Source: JANRKF01 sp033763575
GTDB lineage: Bacteria > Pseudomonadota > Alphaproteobacteria > Rickettsiales > SXRF01
Assembly: GCA_033763575.1 (NCBI GenBank)
Contig: JANRKF010000033.1
Span: 71,517-135,516 of the forward strand
Direction: 5' to 3'
DNA length: 64,000 bases
Shown here: piece after piece, positions 49,863 to 57,319 of the stretch
How the letters are laid out: the number at the start of each line of letters is the position of its first letter
Position numbering within the stretch: position 1 is the stretch's first letter
Position numbers and translations under genes: made by a program
Notes under the pieces: generated by a model
The model's input: the letters and a program-made list of their open reading frames with translations, nothing else
What the model was told of the DNA's origin: nothing
The model's database searches: none

Positions 49863-50288
49863 TTACCGCTCTGCTGTTAGGCTTTTTAATTCATCCAACC
49901 CTATCGAGAAACCACTATGTAACTTTGCAGTTTCTTTCAAATTGAACATTTTCTTAAGCACCGATTCGACGGCACCTGCTCGATCAACTTGAAAAGTGAT
50001 TTCCTGCGGATAACCGCTGCCCCTTACATTGGGGTGAATATCAGAAACACCCGGAACTTTTTGAAGCCTATTTTCCATATTAGACATAAAATTGTCTTGC
50101 GCAGAATGATGTGCTGAAGCGCGTATAACGATCTTATCATCATTCTGTGATTTGGTAATTTTAATAGAGTTTATATCACCTGCAGAACCACTATCCGCAT
50201 CATGAAAACCTGTGTGCTCAATTTCGAACATAGGTGTCCTCGCCGCAAGATTGCGTTGTACAGTAGATGTTGAAGGAATCGGTTTCAT
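49863..50288 (-). CDS. hypothetical protein between sdhD and sdhA
   Basis: Unrecognised 141-residue soluble protein, AT-richer than sdh. ATG 50288 is supported by a CGGAG site and lies 5 bases after the sdhD stop; the stop is 3 bases before sdhA. Acidic N-terminal half, with a middle NKSIKIT-like beta pattern. It is not part of known complex II operons. Confidence 0.5.
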   Translation of the reverse strand: MKPIPSTSTVQRNLAARTPMFEIEHTGFHDADSGSAGDINSIKITKSQNDDKIVIRASAHHSAQDNFMSNMENRLQKVPGVSDIHPNVRGSGYPQEITFQVDRAGAVESVLKKMFNLKETAKLHSGFSIGLDELKSLTAER

Positions 50289-50292
50289 AGTT

Positions 50293-50709
50293 TCATGCTC
50301 CGAAAGAAGAAAGATCAATCATATGCATGCGCAGCACGGCAACCGCACCAAGAGTGATGGCGGCAATCGCAATAAAATTATTGAGCAGCAGCAAGGCATA
50401 TTTCGCAAAGGGAGCGTGCACATAATCCTCCACCACCACCTGAAAGCCGAGCTTGGCATGCCAGAAGGTCGCGATCAGCAGCAGCACCATGCCCACGCTA
50501 TGCAGCGGCGAGGCGAACCAGTTGGCCACCATGCCGACATCGGGCGAAAGCATCGACCGCAACAGCGACACCACAAACCACGGCAGGAGGAATAGCAGCG
50601 CCACCGCCGTCACGCGCTGGAACCACCAGTGCGCCACCGCGCTGTGCGACGCGCCGTGGCCCCTTGCCTTGGCCAGCGGTGTTTCAAAATGGCTGTGTTT
50701 TTTGGTCAT
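50293..50709 (-). CDS. sdhD: succinate dehydrogenase membrane anchor subunit D
   Basis: Three-helix anchor of complex II. The 138-residue protein (ATG 50709, coupled to sdhC by ATGA) has three hydrophobic segments and the haem/quinone-region signature FWHAKLGFQVVVEDYVH (about residues 84-100). The N-terminus is short and basic. Confidence 0.9.
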   Translation of the reverse strand: MTKKHSHFETPLAKARGHGASHSAVAHWWFQRVTAVALLFLLPWFVVSLLRSMLSPDVGMVANWFASPLHSVGMVLLLIATFWHAKLGFQVVVEDYVHAPFAKYALLLLNNFIAIAAITLGAVAVLRMHMIDLSSFGA

Positions 50710-51101
50710 AGGCCGCTCCATGCTCCTGCCACATAGCCCCAGCTCGCCGCAGTGGCTATACCGGCGAAAATCAGCACCAGCCAGCCGGAAAGCGTGGCGT
50801 TTTTAAGCTCATAGCCCTTGCCGATATCCCAGAATAAATGGCGGATGCCGTTGGCAAGGTGGTAATAAAAAGCCAGCAGCACGCCCAGCAAAAACAGCCG
50901 TCCGCCCCACGAGGTCGCGCATTCATGCCATTTCGCATAGTGCGAGGGATAGTACGCGGCAAGCATCAGCCAGCCGACCAGCGCCAGCGCCCCGGCATAG
51001 AGGGCAAGCCCGGTCATGCGGTGCATAATCGACAATACAGAGGTGATTTGCGGCTTATAAATGCCAAGATGCGGGGAGGTCGGGCGGTGAGCATTGGCCA
51101 T
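50706..51101 (-). CDS. sdhC: succinate dehydrogenase cytochrome b556 subunit
   Basis: Haem b-containing anchor. 131 residues with three membrane helices; the conserved SIMHRMTGLALYAG (quinone-site Ser/Arg) and HLANGIRHLFWDIG (haem ligand His) motifs are visible. First gene of the sdh operon. Confidence 0.95.
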   Translation of the reverse strand: MANAHRPTSPHLGIYKPQITSVLSIMHRMTGLALYAGALALVGWLMLAAYYPSHYAKWHECATSWGGRLFLLGVLLAFYYHLANGIRHLFWDIGKGYELKNATLSGWLVLIFAGIATAASWGYVAGAWSGL

Positions 51102-51216
51102 GGCGAAACATCCATAATGAAAATAATCTGCTTTTGTTATAGCGAGTTAGGTTGAAGAATCTAGAAGAATTTTTGATGACGAGATTGCGTTCGCCTCCAT
51201 GCTGAACACAGGCTTA

Positions 51217-51231
51217 TTAATTTTTTATTAA
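51217..51231. promoter_or_regulatory. candidate CtrA site TTAA-N7-TTAA
   Basis: TTAATTTTTTATTAA, upstream of the curlin-repeat gene (51363) and downstream of the AT-rich start of sdhC. The flanking region (51200-51300) is AT-rich, which weakens the inference. Confidence 0.35.
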
Positions 51232-51362
51232 AAAAGAGGTAGACAATTAATCCTGAGTATACTAAATGGACTAACAAATTAAGTATTGGCGTCGATGGTG
51301 AAGTAGAAACTTGAGGCGTCGCCTGCCCAACCCGTAACCAACATAGCGAAGGACAAAACAAT

Positions 51363-52508
51363 ATGAAATCGATCACAAAATATACCGCAGCACTTTATTT
51401 CAGCGCCGCATCCGCCGCTTTTGCTGCTCCTAACCAGCAGTTCCTTTTCCAAACCCCGGCAGCGGGCCTCGCTCCGATCTCCAACTTGACGCAAGGCAGC
51501 GGCGGCGGCACCGACCAATATGCGTATATCTCGCAGGTCGGTAACAACACGCTGGTTGGCGTACAGGTCGGCACCGGCACGAAACTGGGCGTCATTCAGG
51601 AAAACTCGACGGGCGGGCCCGCCAACACCATCGGCTACACCGGCCGTGGCAACTCTGATGCCACCATTTACCAGCGCGCTGCCAACGGCAACTTCACGGC
51701 TTCCGGCTCGTCGGGCAACGCCGCAAACGTTGACCTGGTAGGTACCGTTCCCGGCAAAAACAATCACAAGCTGTTCATCGACCAGATCGGCTTTAACAAC
51801 AAAGCCATCGTCTATTCGACGGAGACCGTAGGTCAATCCGCCGCGAGCGATAACATCCGCGTGACACAGTTCAGCCCGAACGCCAACAGCGGCAACCAGT
51901 TCCAGTACGTGTCATCTAACCACAGCAATATTAACGTCCTGCAAAAAGGCGGCAACAAAGCGAGCTTCTCGGTTACCGGCGGCGGACAAAGCCTCAACCT
52001 GACGCAGAACAACACCGCCAACGATGCGTCGCAAGCCAACATCGTCAACGCCACCATCATCGGCGCGGGCCTTGACTGGACGCAGGACGGAACGAACAAC
52101 TACCTTGAACTGAACATGCGCGGCACCACCTCGAATTTTGGCCTGTTCGGCTGGCAGGTTGGTGATCGCAACGAGGCAAGGCTGGTGCAGAGCGGAGCTT
52201 ATCTGGATGCGGCCGTCGGCCCCAACCAGATATATCAGATCGGCAGCAGCAATACCACAACCGCACGCCAGGACAACTCGCATAACTCGCAGTTCGTCTC
52301 GTATCAGAACGGTATCGGCAACAGCGCATCGGTTACCCAGGCGAGCAACAGCAACAGCGCACTGGTGCAACAGATCGGTAACAACAACCGCGGCACGATT
52401 TCCCAAACCGGCACTGGCGGCTTGGCAAGAATCATCCAGAACGGTAACGGCAAAGTGGCCACCATCACCCAGACGGGCGCTGGCGAAAACATCACGATTG
52501 TCCAATAA
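51363..52508 (+). CDS. curlin-repeat (amyloid-like) secreted protein
   Basis: A 381-residue secreted protein with a signal peptide (AALYFSAASAAFAAP, about residues 9-23), followed by repeated units of the curlin type, rich in Asn/Gly/Gln/Thr/Ser with spaced Q-x-G-x(2)-N patterns: QVGNNTLVGVQVGTGT, QQIGNNNRGTISQTGTGG and IIQNGNGKVATITQTGAGEN. This looks like a CsgA/CsgB-like extracellular amyloid or a member of the curlin-repeat families. No csgD, csgE, csgF or csgG genes are nearby. It is monocistronic, with a strong terminator right after the stop. Likely role: surface fibres or adhesion; not proven. Confidence 0.8.
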   Translation: MKSITKYTAALYFSAASAAFAAPNQQFLFQTPAAGLAPISNLTQGSGGGTDQYAYISQVGNNTLVGVQVGTGTKLGVIQENSTGGPANTIGYTGRGNSDATIYQRAANGNFTASGSSGNAANVDLVGTVPGKNNHKLFIDQIGFNNKAIVYSTETVGQSAASDNIRVTQFSPNANSGNQFQYVSSNHSNINVLQKGGNKASFSVTGGGQSLNLTQNNTANDASQANIVNATIIGAGLDWTQDGTNNYLELNMRGTTSNFGLFGWQVGDRNEARLVQSGAYLDAAVGPNQIYQIGSSNTTTARQDNSHNSQFVSYQNGIGNSASVTQASNSNSALVQQIGNNNRGTISQTGTGGLARIIQNGNGKVATITQTGAGENITIVQ

Positions 52509-52525
52509 GCGATCGTGTTGAGAAT

Positions 52526-52558
52526 AAAAAGGGCTGCCTTCGGGCGGCCCTTTTTTTA
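52526..52558 (+). terminator. rho-independent terminator of the curlin-repeat gene
   Basis: AAAAAGGGCTGCCTTCGGGC completed by GGCCCTTTTTTT: an 8-bp GC stem with a TTCG loop and 7 T. It also overlaps the end of the convergent PfkB gene (stop at 52556). Confidence 0.9.
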
Positions 52559-53575
52559 TATCGGTGGAATCTCCGTCAGCCTCGCCGACGGCACCTGAAG
52601 CGCCGCCGCCGCCAGCTGCATGGCGATGCGCCCGGCACGGTCAATATCCGCCGCATCGGTGAGCAGCCCATATAAAAATCCGGCGAACGCGGCATCGCCC
52701 GCGCCGAGCGTATTTTTGATCTGCGCGGCGGGCACCGCCTCCGCCGCCACCGAATGCATCGCGCTGGAAGAAACGATGGTCGCGCCGCGCACGCCATCGG
52801 TAATGAAGGCAATCTGCCCACCCGATAATTGCGATTGCAACATTTTCAACGCCGTCTGCGTATCGCTTGCGGCAAACATCCGCTTAAGCTCATCGGCATT
52901 GGCCAGCACCACCTGCGCCTGCGGAATGAGGGCGCGCACCGCCTCGTTATATTGCCTGCCGGATTGCGAGTGGGTCGGCAGCGACAGCCAGAGTTTCCTG
53001 CCGCACCCGACCAACGCCTGCGCAAAATCGCCGCCATATTTCTGCCAGAGCGAACCGGGCAGGAACAAAATATCGTAATCATCCGGCAGGTTTTTTGCGG
53101 CAAAGGCGGCGAGTATTTTCTCCCGCGAATTACCGCCATAACCGAGAATGGAGCGCTCCCCCTGTTCGTTCACCAGCACGAACGAGGTGGCCGTCTGCAC
53201 ATCGGGAAATGGCGCCGTTTGCGGCAGCAGATGAAGCCCGTCACGCGCCAGCGATTCGGCAATGACGCGGCCTGCCGCATCCTCGCCGTATGCCGCGATG
53301 AAATCGACCTGTAGCGAATCGCCCATCAGTTTTTTCAGCGCTGAAAGCGTGTTCGCCGCCGACCCGCCCGCGACATATTCCCCGCGCCCGGCAATCGCTT
53401 TTTCCCACGCATGGAACTCTTCCGGCGTCAGCGGCGATTTACTGCCCAGCGCAATCGGATGCTCCGGATGTGCGCGGTTATACCCGGCGATGAGCGGCCG
53501 CAAATCAGCATTTCCGGCGAGCGGCAGGATCACGTCGCAAATCAGCAAATCGCTGCTTAAAATGCGAACGGCCAT
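52556..53575 (-). CDS. PfkB-family carbohydrate/nucleoside kinase
   Basis: Ribokinase-fold kinase, 339 residues; substrates in this family include ribose, fructose, 2-keto-3-deoxygluconate and adenosine. The C-terminal signature is NTLGAGDAAFAGFLYG with the catalytic Asp; the N-terminal GG motif GEYVAGGSAANTLSALKKLM resembles adenosine-kinase-like members. Start overlaps the ftsE stop by one base (TAATG), so it is coupled to ftsE. Substrate not predictable. Confidence 0.87.
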   Translation of the reverse strand: MAVRILSSDLLICDVILPLAGNADLRPLIAGYNRAHPEHPIALGSKSPLTPEEFHAWEKAIAGRGEYVAGGSAANTLSALKKLMGDSLQVDFIAAYGEDAAGRVIAESLARDGLHLLPQTAPFPDVQTATSFVLVNEQGERSILGYGGNSREKILAAFAAKNLPDDYDILFLPGSLWQKYGGDFAQALVGCGRKLWLSLPTHSQSGRQYNEAVRALIPQAQVVLANADELKRMFAASDTQTALKMLQSQLSGGQIAFITDGVRGATIVSSSAMHSVAAEAVPAAQIKNTLGAGDAAFAGFLYGLLTDAADIDRAGRIAMQLAAAALQVPSARLTEIPPI

Positions 53576-54231
53576 TACGCCTGCTGCACTTTGCCATGCC
53601 GTAGCTTCAGCACGGGATAATCGAACTTGCCGATGAGGGTTTCATCATGCGTGGCGAACAAAATGGTCGTGCCCCACTGGTTCAGCGCCTCGAACAGATA
53701 CATGAATTTCACCGCAAGCTCGGAATCGAGATTGCCGGTCGGTTCATCGGCAAGCAGGATATCAGGCTTGTTGATAACGGCCCGCGCAATCGCCACCCGC
53801 TGCTTCTGCCCGCCGGAGAGCACACGCGGTTTATCATCGTAATACTGGCTGAGCTCAACCCATTCCAGCAGCTCGCGCACCTTGGGCTCCATCTCGGCGC
53901 TGCGCTCACCGGCGATTTTCAGTGGCAGCGCGACGTTCTCCGCCACCGTCAGATGCTCCAGCAAACCGTAATCCTGCTGCACGATGCCGATACGGCGGCG
54001 ATAGCCCGGCAGCAACTCGCGACCCAGGAAAGTGACGTCTTCGCCGAACATGCGCAGATTGCCACGCGCCGCACGCAGCCGCAGCGACAAGAGCGCCAGC
54101 AGCGTACTTTTCCCCGCCCCGCTCGCCCCGGTCAGGAAATGAAACGAACCGGGCAACAGCCGAAACGAGACGTCCTTCAGCACCGGCGCTTCCGGCGTGT
54201 ATTCCACCGCCACATGTTCGAGGCTAATCAT
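53575..54231 (-). CDS. ftsE: cell division ATP-binding protein FtsE
   Basis: ABC ATPase (218 residues) that, with the permease FtsX, activates periplasmic amidases at the septum. Walker A GASGAGKST, the Q loop IGIVQQDYGLLEHLTVAENV, signature LSGGQKQRVAIARA, Walker B LLADEPTGNLD and the THDE switch are present. The expected ftsX gene, normally right after ftsE, is missing: a PfkB kinase takes its place. Either ftsX lies elsewhere or the pair is separated. Confidence 0.85.
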   Translation of the reverse strand: MISLEHVAVEYTPEAPVLKDVSFRLLPGSFHFLTGASGAGKSTLLALLSLRLRAARGNLRMFGEDVTFLGRELLPGYRRRIGIVQQDYGLLEHLTVAENVALPLKIAGERSAEMEPKVRELLEWVELSQYYDDKPRVLSGGQKQRVAIARAVINKPDILLADEPTGNLDSELAVKFMYLFEALNQWGTTILFATHDETLIGKFDYPVLKLRHGKVQQA

Positions 54232-54277
54232 GGTAAACCATCTTGTCGTTATTCGACGAGCATGCTACATACAATCT

Positions 54278-54913
54278 ATGATTTTGCAATGCCCCGCTTG
54301 TAACGCAAGATATGCCGTTCCCGATCATGCGATCGGCGCAAACGGACGGACGGTGCGTTGCGTAAAATGCGCGCATCAATGGTTTCAGGCAGGCGTGCAG
54401 GCCGAAAATATTGCGGCGCTCGAAGCATTGCTCAAAGCGCCGGAACAGCCGGTCGCCAAACCGATTCCCAAAAGCTCGAATGTTCCGGCGGCGAAGAAGC
54501 ATCCGTCTTCCGTGTTAAAAGGCGCGCTGGCCGCGTCGTTCGTGCTGGCGCTCGTGGCCACGTTATTTTCCCAAAAACCGGGATGGTTCGGGTTCGCCCC
54601 CACGCATGACCTCGTGCTTTCCGATCTCTCGCTGGCCAAGCAGGAGGTGGAGCGCGGCATGGAATATGCGGTAAGCGGCAAGCTGAAAAACGCTAGCAAG
54701 AGTGCGCAGAAACCGCCGGTCATCCGCATCACGCTGGTGGATAAGGAAGGCGCGCCCATGCAATACTGGCAACCGAGCACACCGGAGGTCATCGATGCCG
54801 GGGCCGACCTGCCCTTCACCTTCGGGCCGCTCAAAACAAAATTCACCACCGGCGACCGGCTGGTAGTGGAAATCGGCAGCCCGCTCGAACTTTCCATGAG
54901 GCGCAAGCCATGA
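54278..54913 (+). CDS. MJ0042-type zinc-ribbon membrane protein (DUF3426-like)
   Basis: Single-pass membrane protein. ATG 54278 (MILQCPACNARYAVPDHAIG) starts the N-terminal zinc ribbon with CPAC...CVKC at residues 5-8 and 28-31; the open frame upstream has no similarity. A central helix (ALAASFVLALVATLFS, about residues 90-105) is followed by a periplasmic beta-rich domain (about 110-211). This family is commonly beside ftsEX in Alphaproteobacteria; here it is divergent from ftsE, and hpt follows with a 4-bp overlap. Confidence 0.8.
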   Translation: MILQCPACNARYAVPDHAIGANGRTVRCVKCAHQWFQAGVQAENIAALEALLKAPEQPVAKPIPKSSNVPAAKKHPSSVLKGALAASFVLALVATLFSQKPGWFGFAPTHDLVLSDLSLAKQEVERGMEYAVSGKLKNASKSAQKPPVIRITLVDKEGAPMQYWQPSTPEVIDAGADLPFTFGPLKTKFTTGDRLVVEIGSPLELSMRRKP

Positions 54914-55446
54914 AACCGCATCATATCGAGCTGCTGATTCCGTCGGAACAGGTGGCGGCACGCATCTCGACCATGGCCAACGAAATCACCCGCGCGCTGC
55001 CGAAAGATTTGATGGTGATCGCGCTCTTACGCGGCAGCTTCGTGTTCACCGCCGATCTGATCCGCGCCTTTTACGCCAGCGGCACCACGCCGCAGGTCGA
55101 TTTCATGACGCTGGAAAGCTACGGCAGCGGCATCAGCTCCAGCGGACGGGTGACGGTGATCCGCGACATCACGGAAAATGTCGAGGGCCGCGACGTGCTG
55201 CTGGTTGATGATATCCTCGAATCGGGCCGCACACTGGCCTTCGCCAAAAAACTGATCAAGGAGCGCAAGCCGCGCTCGGTGAATATCGCGGTGATGCTGG
55301 AAAAACCCGGCAAGCGAAAAGTGGAAATCGACGCCGATTTCGTCGGCTTCGCCATTGGCGATAAATTCGTGGTGGGGATGGGGCTGGATTACGCCAATTT
55401 CTACCGCGAGCTGCCCTATATCGGCGCGGTAGCGTTCGACGACTAA
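54910..55446 (+). CDS. hpt: hypoxanthine phosphoribosyltransferase
   Basis: Purine salvage: converts hypoxanthine or guanine to IMP or GMP with PRPP. The PRPP-binding motif is VLLVDDILESGRTLAFAKK (about residues 96-114), with the family's DFMTLESYGSG loop before it. 178 residues, normal. Start overlaps the zinc-ribbon gene's stop in ATGA. Convergent with the flagellin gene (stops overlap by 4 bp). Confidence 0.95.
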   Translation: MKPHHIELLIPSEQVAARISTMANEITRALPKDLMVIALLRGSFVFTADLIRAFYASGTTPQVDFMTLESYGSGISSSGRVTVIRDITENVEGRDVLLVDDILESGRTLAFAKKLIKERKPRSVNIAVMLEKPGKRKVEIDADFVGFAIGDKFVVGMGLDYANFYRELPYIGAVAFDD

Positions 55447-56273
55447 CCCGCGAGAAGCTGCACCAGCGCCGCCGGCAGGCGGTTGGTCTGGGCGGCGATG
55501 GAGAGCTGGGCGTTGCGCTGCACCTGCGCCTGTTGCGACTCGGTGGCCGCCTCCAGGAAATCCGCATCCGACAGCAGCGCCCGCGCCGCTTCCTGATTGA
55601 TAATCGCCGAATCGATCGACGCCGCCGCAAAGTTCAAGGTCTGCTGGAACGCACCGACACTCGCACGCGCCACCGAGATGGTGTTTTGCGCGGTGCCAAG
55701 CAGTGACAGCGCCTGGGACGCAGCATCCGCCGACAACACATTCGGCGACGTGCCGCCGAATAATACCTTGCTCGAAAGATCCTCGATCTCAAGCGCGTTA
55801 TCGCCGCTTTCATCTTCGCTCTTCAACAGGTTGCTGAGCGAGAGTTTGTTATCGCCCGCAAGCGTGCCGTCCAGCAGGTTCTTACCATTAAATTGCGTGT
55901 TCGCCACCTGGCGGTCAAGCTCACCGATGAGCGACTGGAATTCTTCGTTCAGCGCCACGCGCTGCTCGTCATTCAACGCGCCGTTGCTCGATTGCAATGC
56001 GATTTCCTGCAGCCGTCCGACAATCGCCTGCGACTGGCTGAGCGCACCATCGGCCACCTGCGTCAGGCTCGATGCCTGGGCAAGGCTTTGCGACACCTGC
56101 TTGAGGCCCGCCACTTCCGATTGCAGCTGGCTGGCGACCGCAACATCGGCCACGTCCTGCGTTTTCCTGCCGGAGACAAGGCTCGCGATCGCGGCCTGAA
56201 GTTTTTCGTCCGTTTTCCTGATATTGCTTTGCTGCTGAAGACCAGCAACGCTCGAAACGATTCCAATGGGCAT
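55443..56273 (-). CDS. flagellin
   Basis: Flagellar filament subunit (276 residues). The N-terminal D0/D1 helix region (QQQSNIRKTDEKLQAAIASL, SGRKTQDVADVAVASQL) and the C-terminal D1/D0 (ARALLSDADFLEAATESQQA, QRNAQLSIAAQTNRLP) are intact; the variable centre is short. ATG 56273 follows a clear CAGGAGGA site. It is monocistronic and convergent with hpt. The segment from 56274 to 56407 is its control region, with a CtrA-type site (56369-56383). The organism is therefore probably motile. Confidence 0.9.
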   Translation of the reverse strand: MPIGIVSSVAGLQQQSNIRKTDEKLQAAIASLVSGRKTQDVADVAVASQLQSEVAGLKQVSQSLAQASSLTQVADGALSQSQAIVGRLQEIALQSSNGALNDEQRVALNEEFQSLIGELDRQVANTQFNGKNLLDGTLAGDNKLSLSNLLKSEDESGDNALEIEDLSSKVLFGGTSPNVLSADAASQALSLLGTAQNTISVARASVGAFQQTLNFAAASIDSAIINQEAARALLSDADFLEAATESQQAQVQRNAQLSIAAQTNRLPAALVQLLAG

Positions 56274-56368
56274 AGCGTCCTCCTGACACATTCTAAGAAA
56301 ATCAAGTGTCCACGTTCCCCCGTAGGCACTAGGCGTATTACATCACTGTTGATCCTAGCACGCAAGGG

Positions 56369-56383
56369 TTAAGAACACATTAA
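56369..56383 (-). promoter_or_regulatory. candidate CtrA site TTAA-N7-TTAA upstream of flagellin
   Basis: On the minus strand TTAATGTGTTCTTAA, an exact TTAA-N7-TTAA box followed by C, in a GC-rich setting and 96 bases upstream of the flagellin start. The exact match and the flagellar target make it the best of the four sites. Confidence 0.55.
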
Positions 56384-56407
56384 GAAGGCCATAAAAACAG
56401 GAGAATT

Positions 56408-57319
56408 TCAGGGCAGCCCCACCAAATTCCTTGCAAATTCAGAGGCTTGGAAATCCTGCAAATCGTCAATCGATTCGCCGACCCCGATGGCGTGGAGGGG
56501 AATTTGGAACTGTTTGGCGAGCGCGACGATGACACCGCCCTTCGCCGTGCCGTCGAGCTTGGTCACAATCAGGCCGTCGACCTGCACCATTTCCTTAAAT
56601 GCCGCAAGCTGCGAAATCGCATTCTGCCCGGTCGTCGCATCCAGCACCATCAGCACATGGTGCGGCGCCGCCTCGTCAATTTTTTTCAGCACCTTGGAAA
56701 TTTTCTGCAGCTCGGCCATGAGGTTCGCCTTGTTGTGCAGCCGCCCCGCCGTGTCGATGAGCAGCACATCCGCGCCTTCCGCTTTGGCTTTTTCATAGGC
56801 GGCAAACGCCACGCTCGCCGGGTCGGCTTCATGCGCGCCCGTAATCACCGGAAGTTCCGAACGCCTGCCCCATTCCTGCAACTGCTCTACCGCGGCGGCG
56901 CGAAACGTATCGGCGGCGGCGAGCATCACCTTTTTTCCCTCCGCTTTGAATTTGCTGGCGAGTTTTCCGATCGTGGTGGTTTTGCCGTTGCCGTTCACGC
57001 CGACCACCATAATCACCGTCGGTTTGGCAGCGGAAAGAAGCGCGGCGGGCGATGACGATCGCAACATCCCGGCGATTTTTTCCGCGAGCACCGCCCTCAC
57101 CTCCTCCAGCGACAGCTCCTTGCCGAGGCGCTCCTTGCCGAGCGCCGCCGTGATTTCGGCGGCTACGGCAGCACCCATATCGGCAGTGATGAGCAGCTCC
57201 TCCAGCGCCTCCAGCATCGCCGCATCGAGCTTCCGCTTGGTAAAAATCGCGCTCACCCCCTCGGTGATTTTATTTGAGGATTTGGAAAGGCCGGATTTGA
57301 GGCGGGAGAGGAGGTTCAT
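56408..57319 (-). CDS. ftsY: signal recognition particle receptor FtsY
   Basis: SRP receptor GTPase for co-translational membrane targeting. NG domains with P loop VVGVNGNGKTTTIGKLA, DTFRAAAVEQL, VLLIDTAGRLH (G3) and IVTKLDGTAKGG (G4). 303 residues, without the long acidic A domain of E. coli; alphaproteobacterial FtsY is often this short. Start overlaps the mtaB stop in ATGA; dapF-mtaB-ftsY is a standard alphaproteobacterial order. Confidence 0.96.
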   Translation of the reverse strand: MNLLSRLKSGLSKSSNKITEGVSAIFTKRKLDAAMLEALEELLITADMGAAVAAEITAALGKERLGKELSLEEVRAVLAEKIAGMLRSSSPAALLSAAKPTVIMVVGVNGNGKTTTIGKLASKFKAEGKKVMLAAADTFRAAAVEQLQEWGRRSELPVITGAHEADPASVAFAAYEKAKAEGADVLLIDTAGRLHNKANLMAELQKISKVLKKIDEAAPHHVLMVLDATTGQNAISQLAAFKEMVQVDGLIVTKLDGTAKGGVIVALAKQFQIPLHAIGVGESIDDLQDFQASEFARNLVGLP

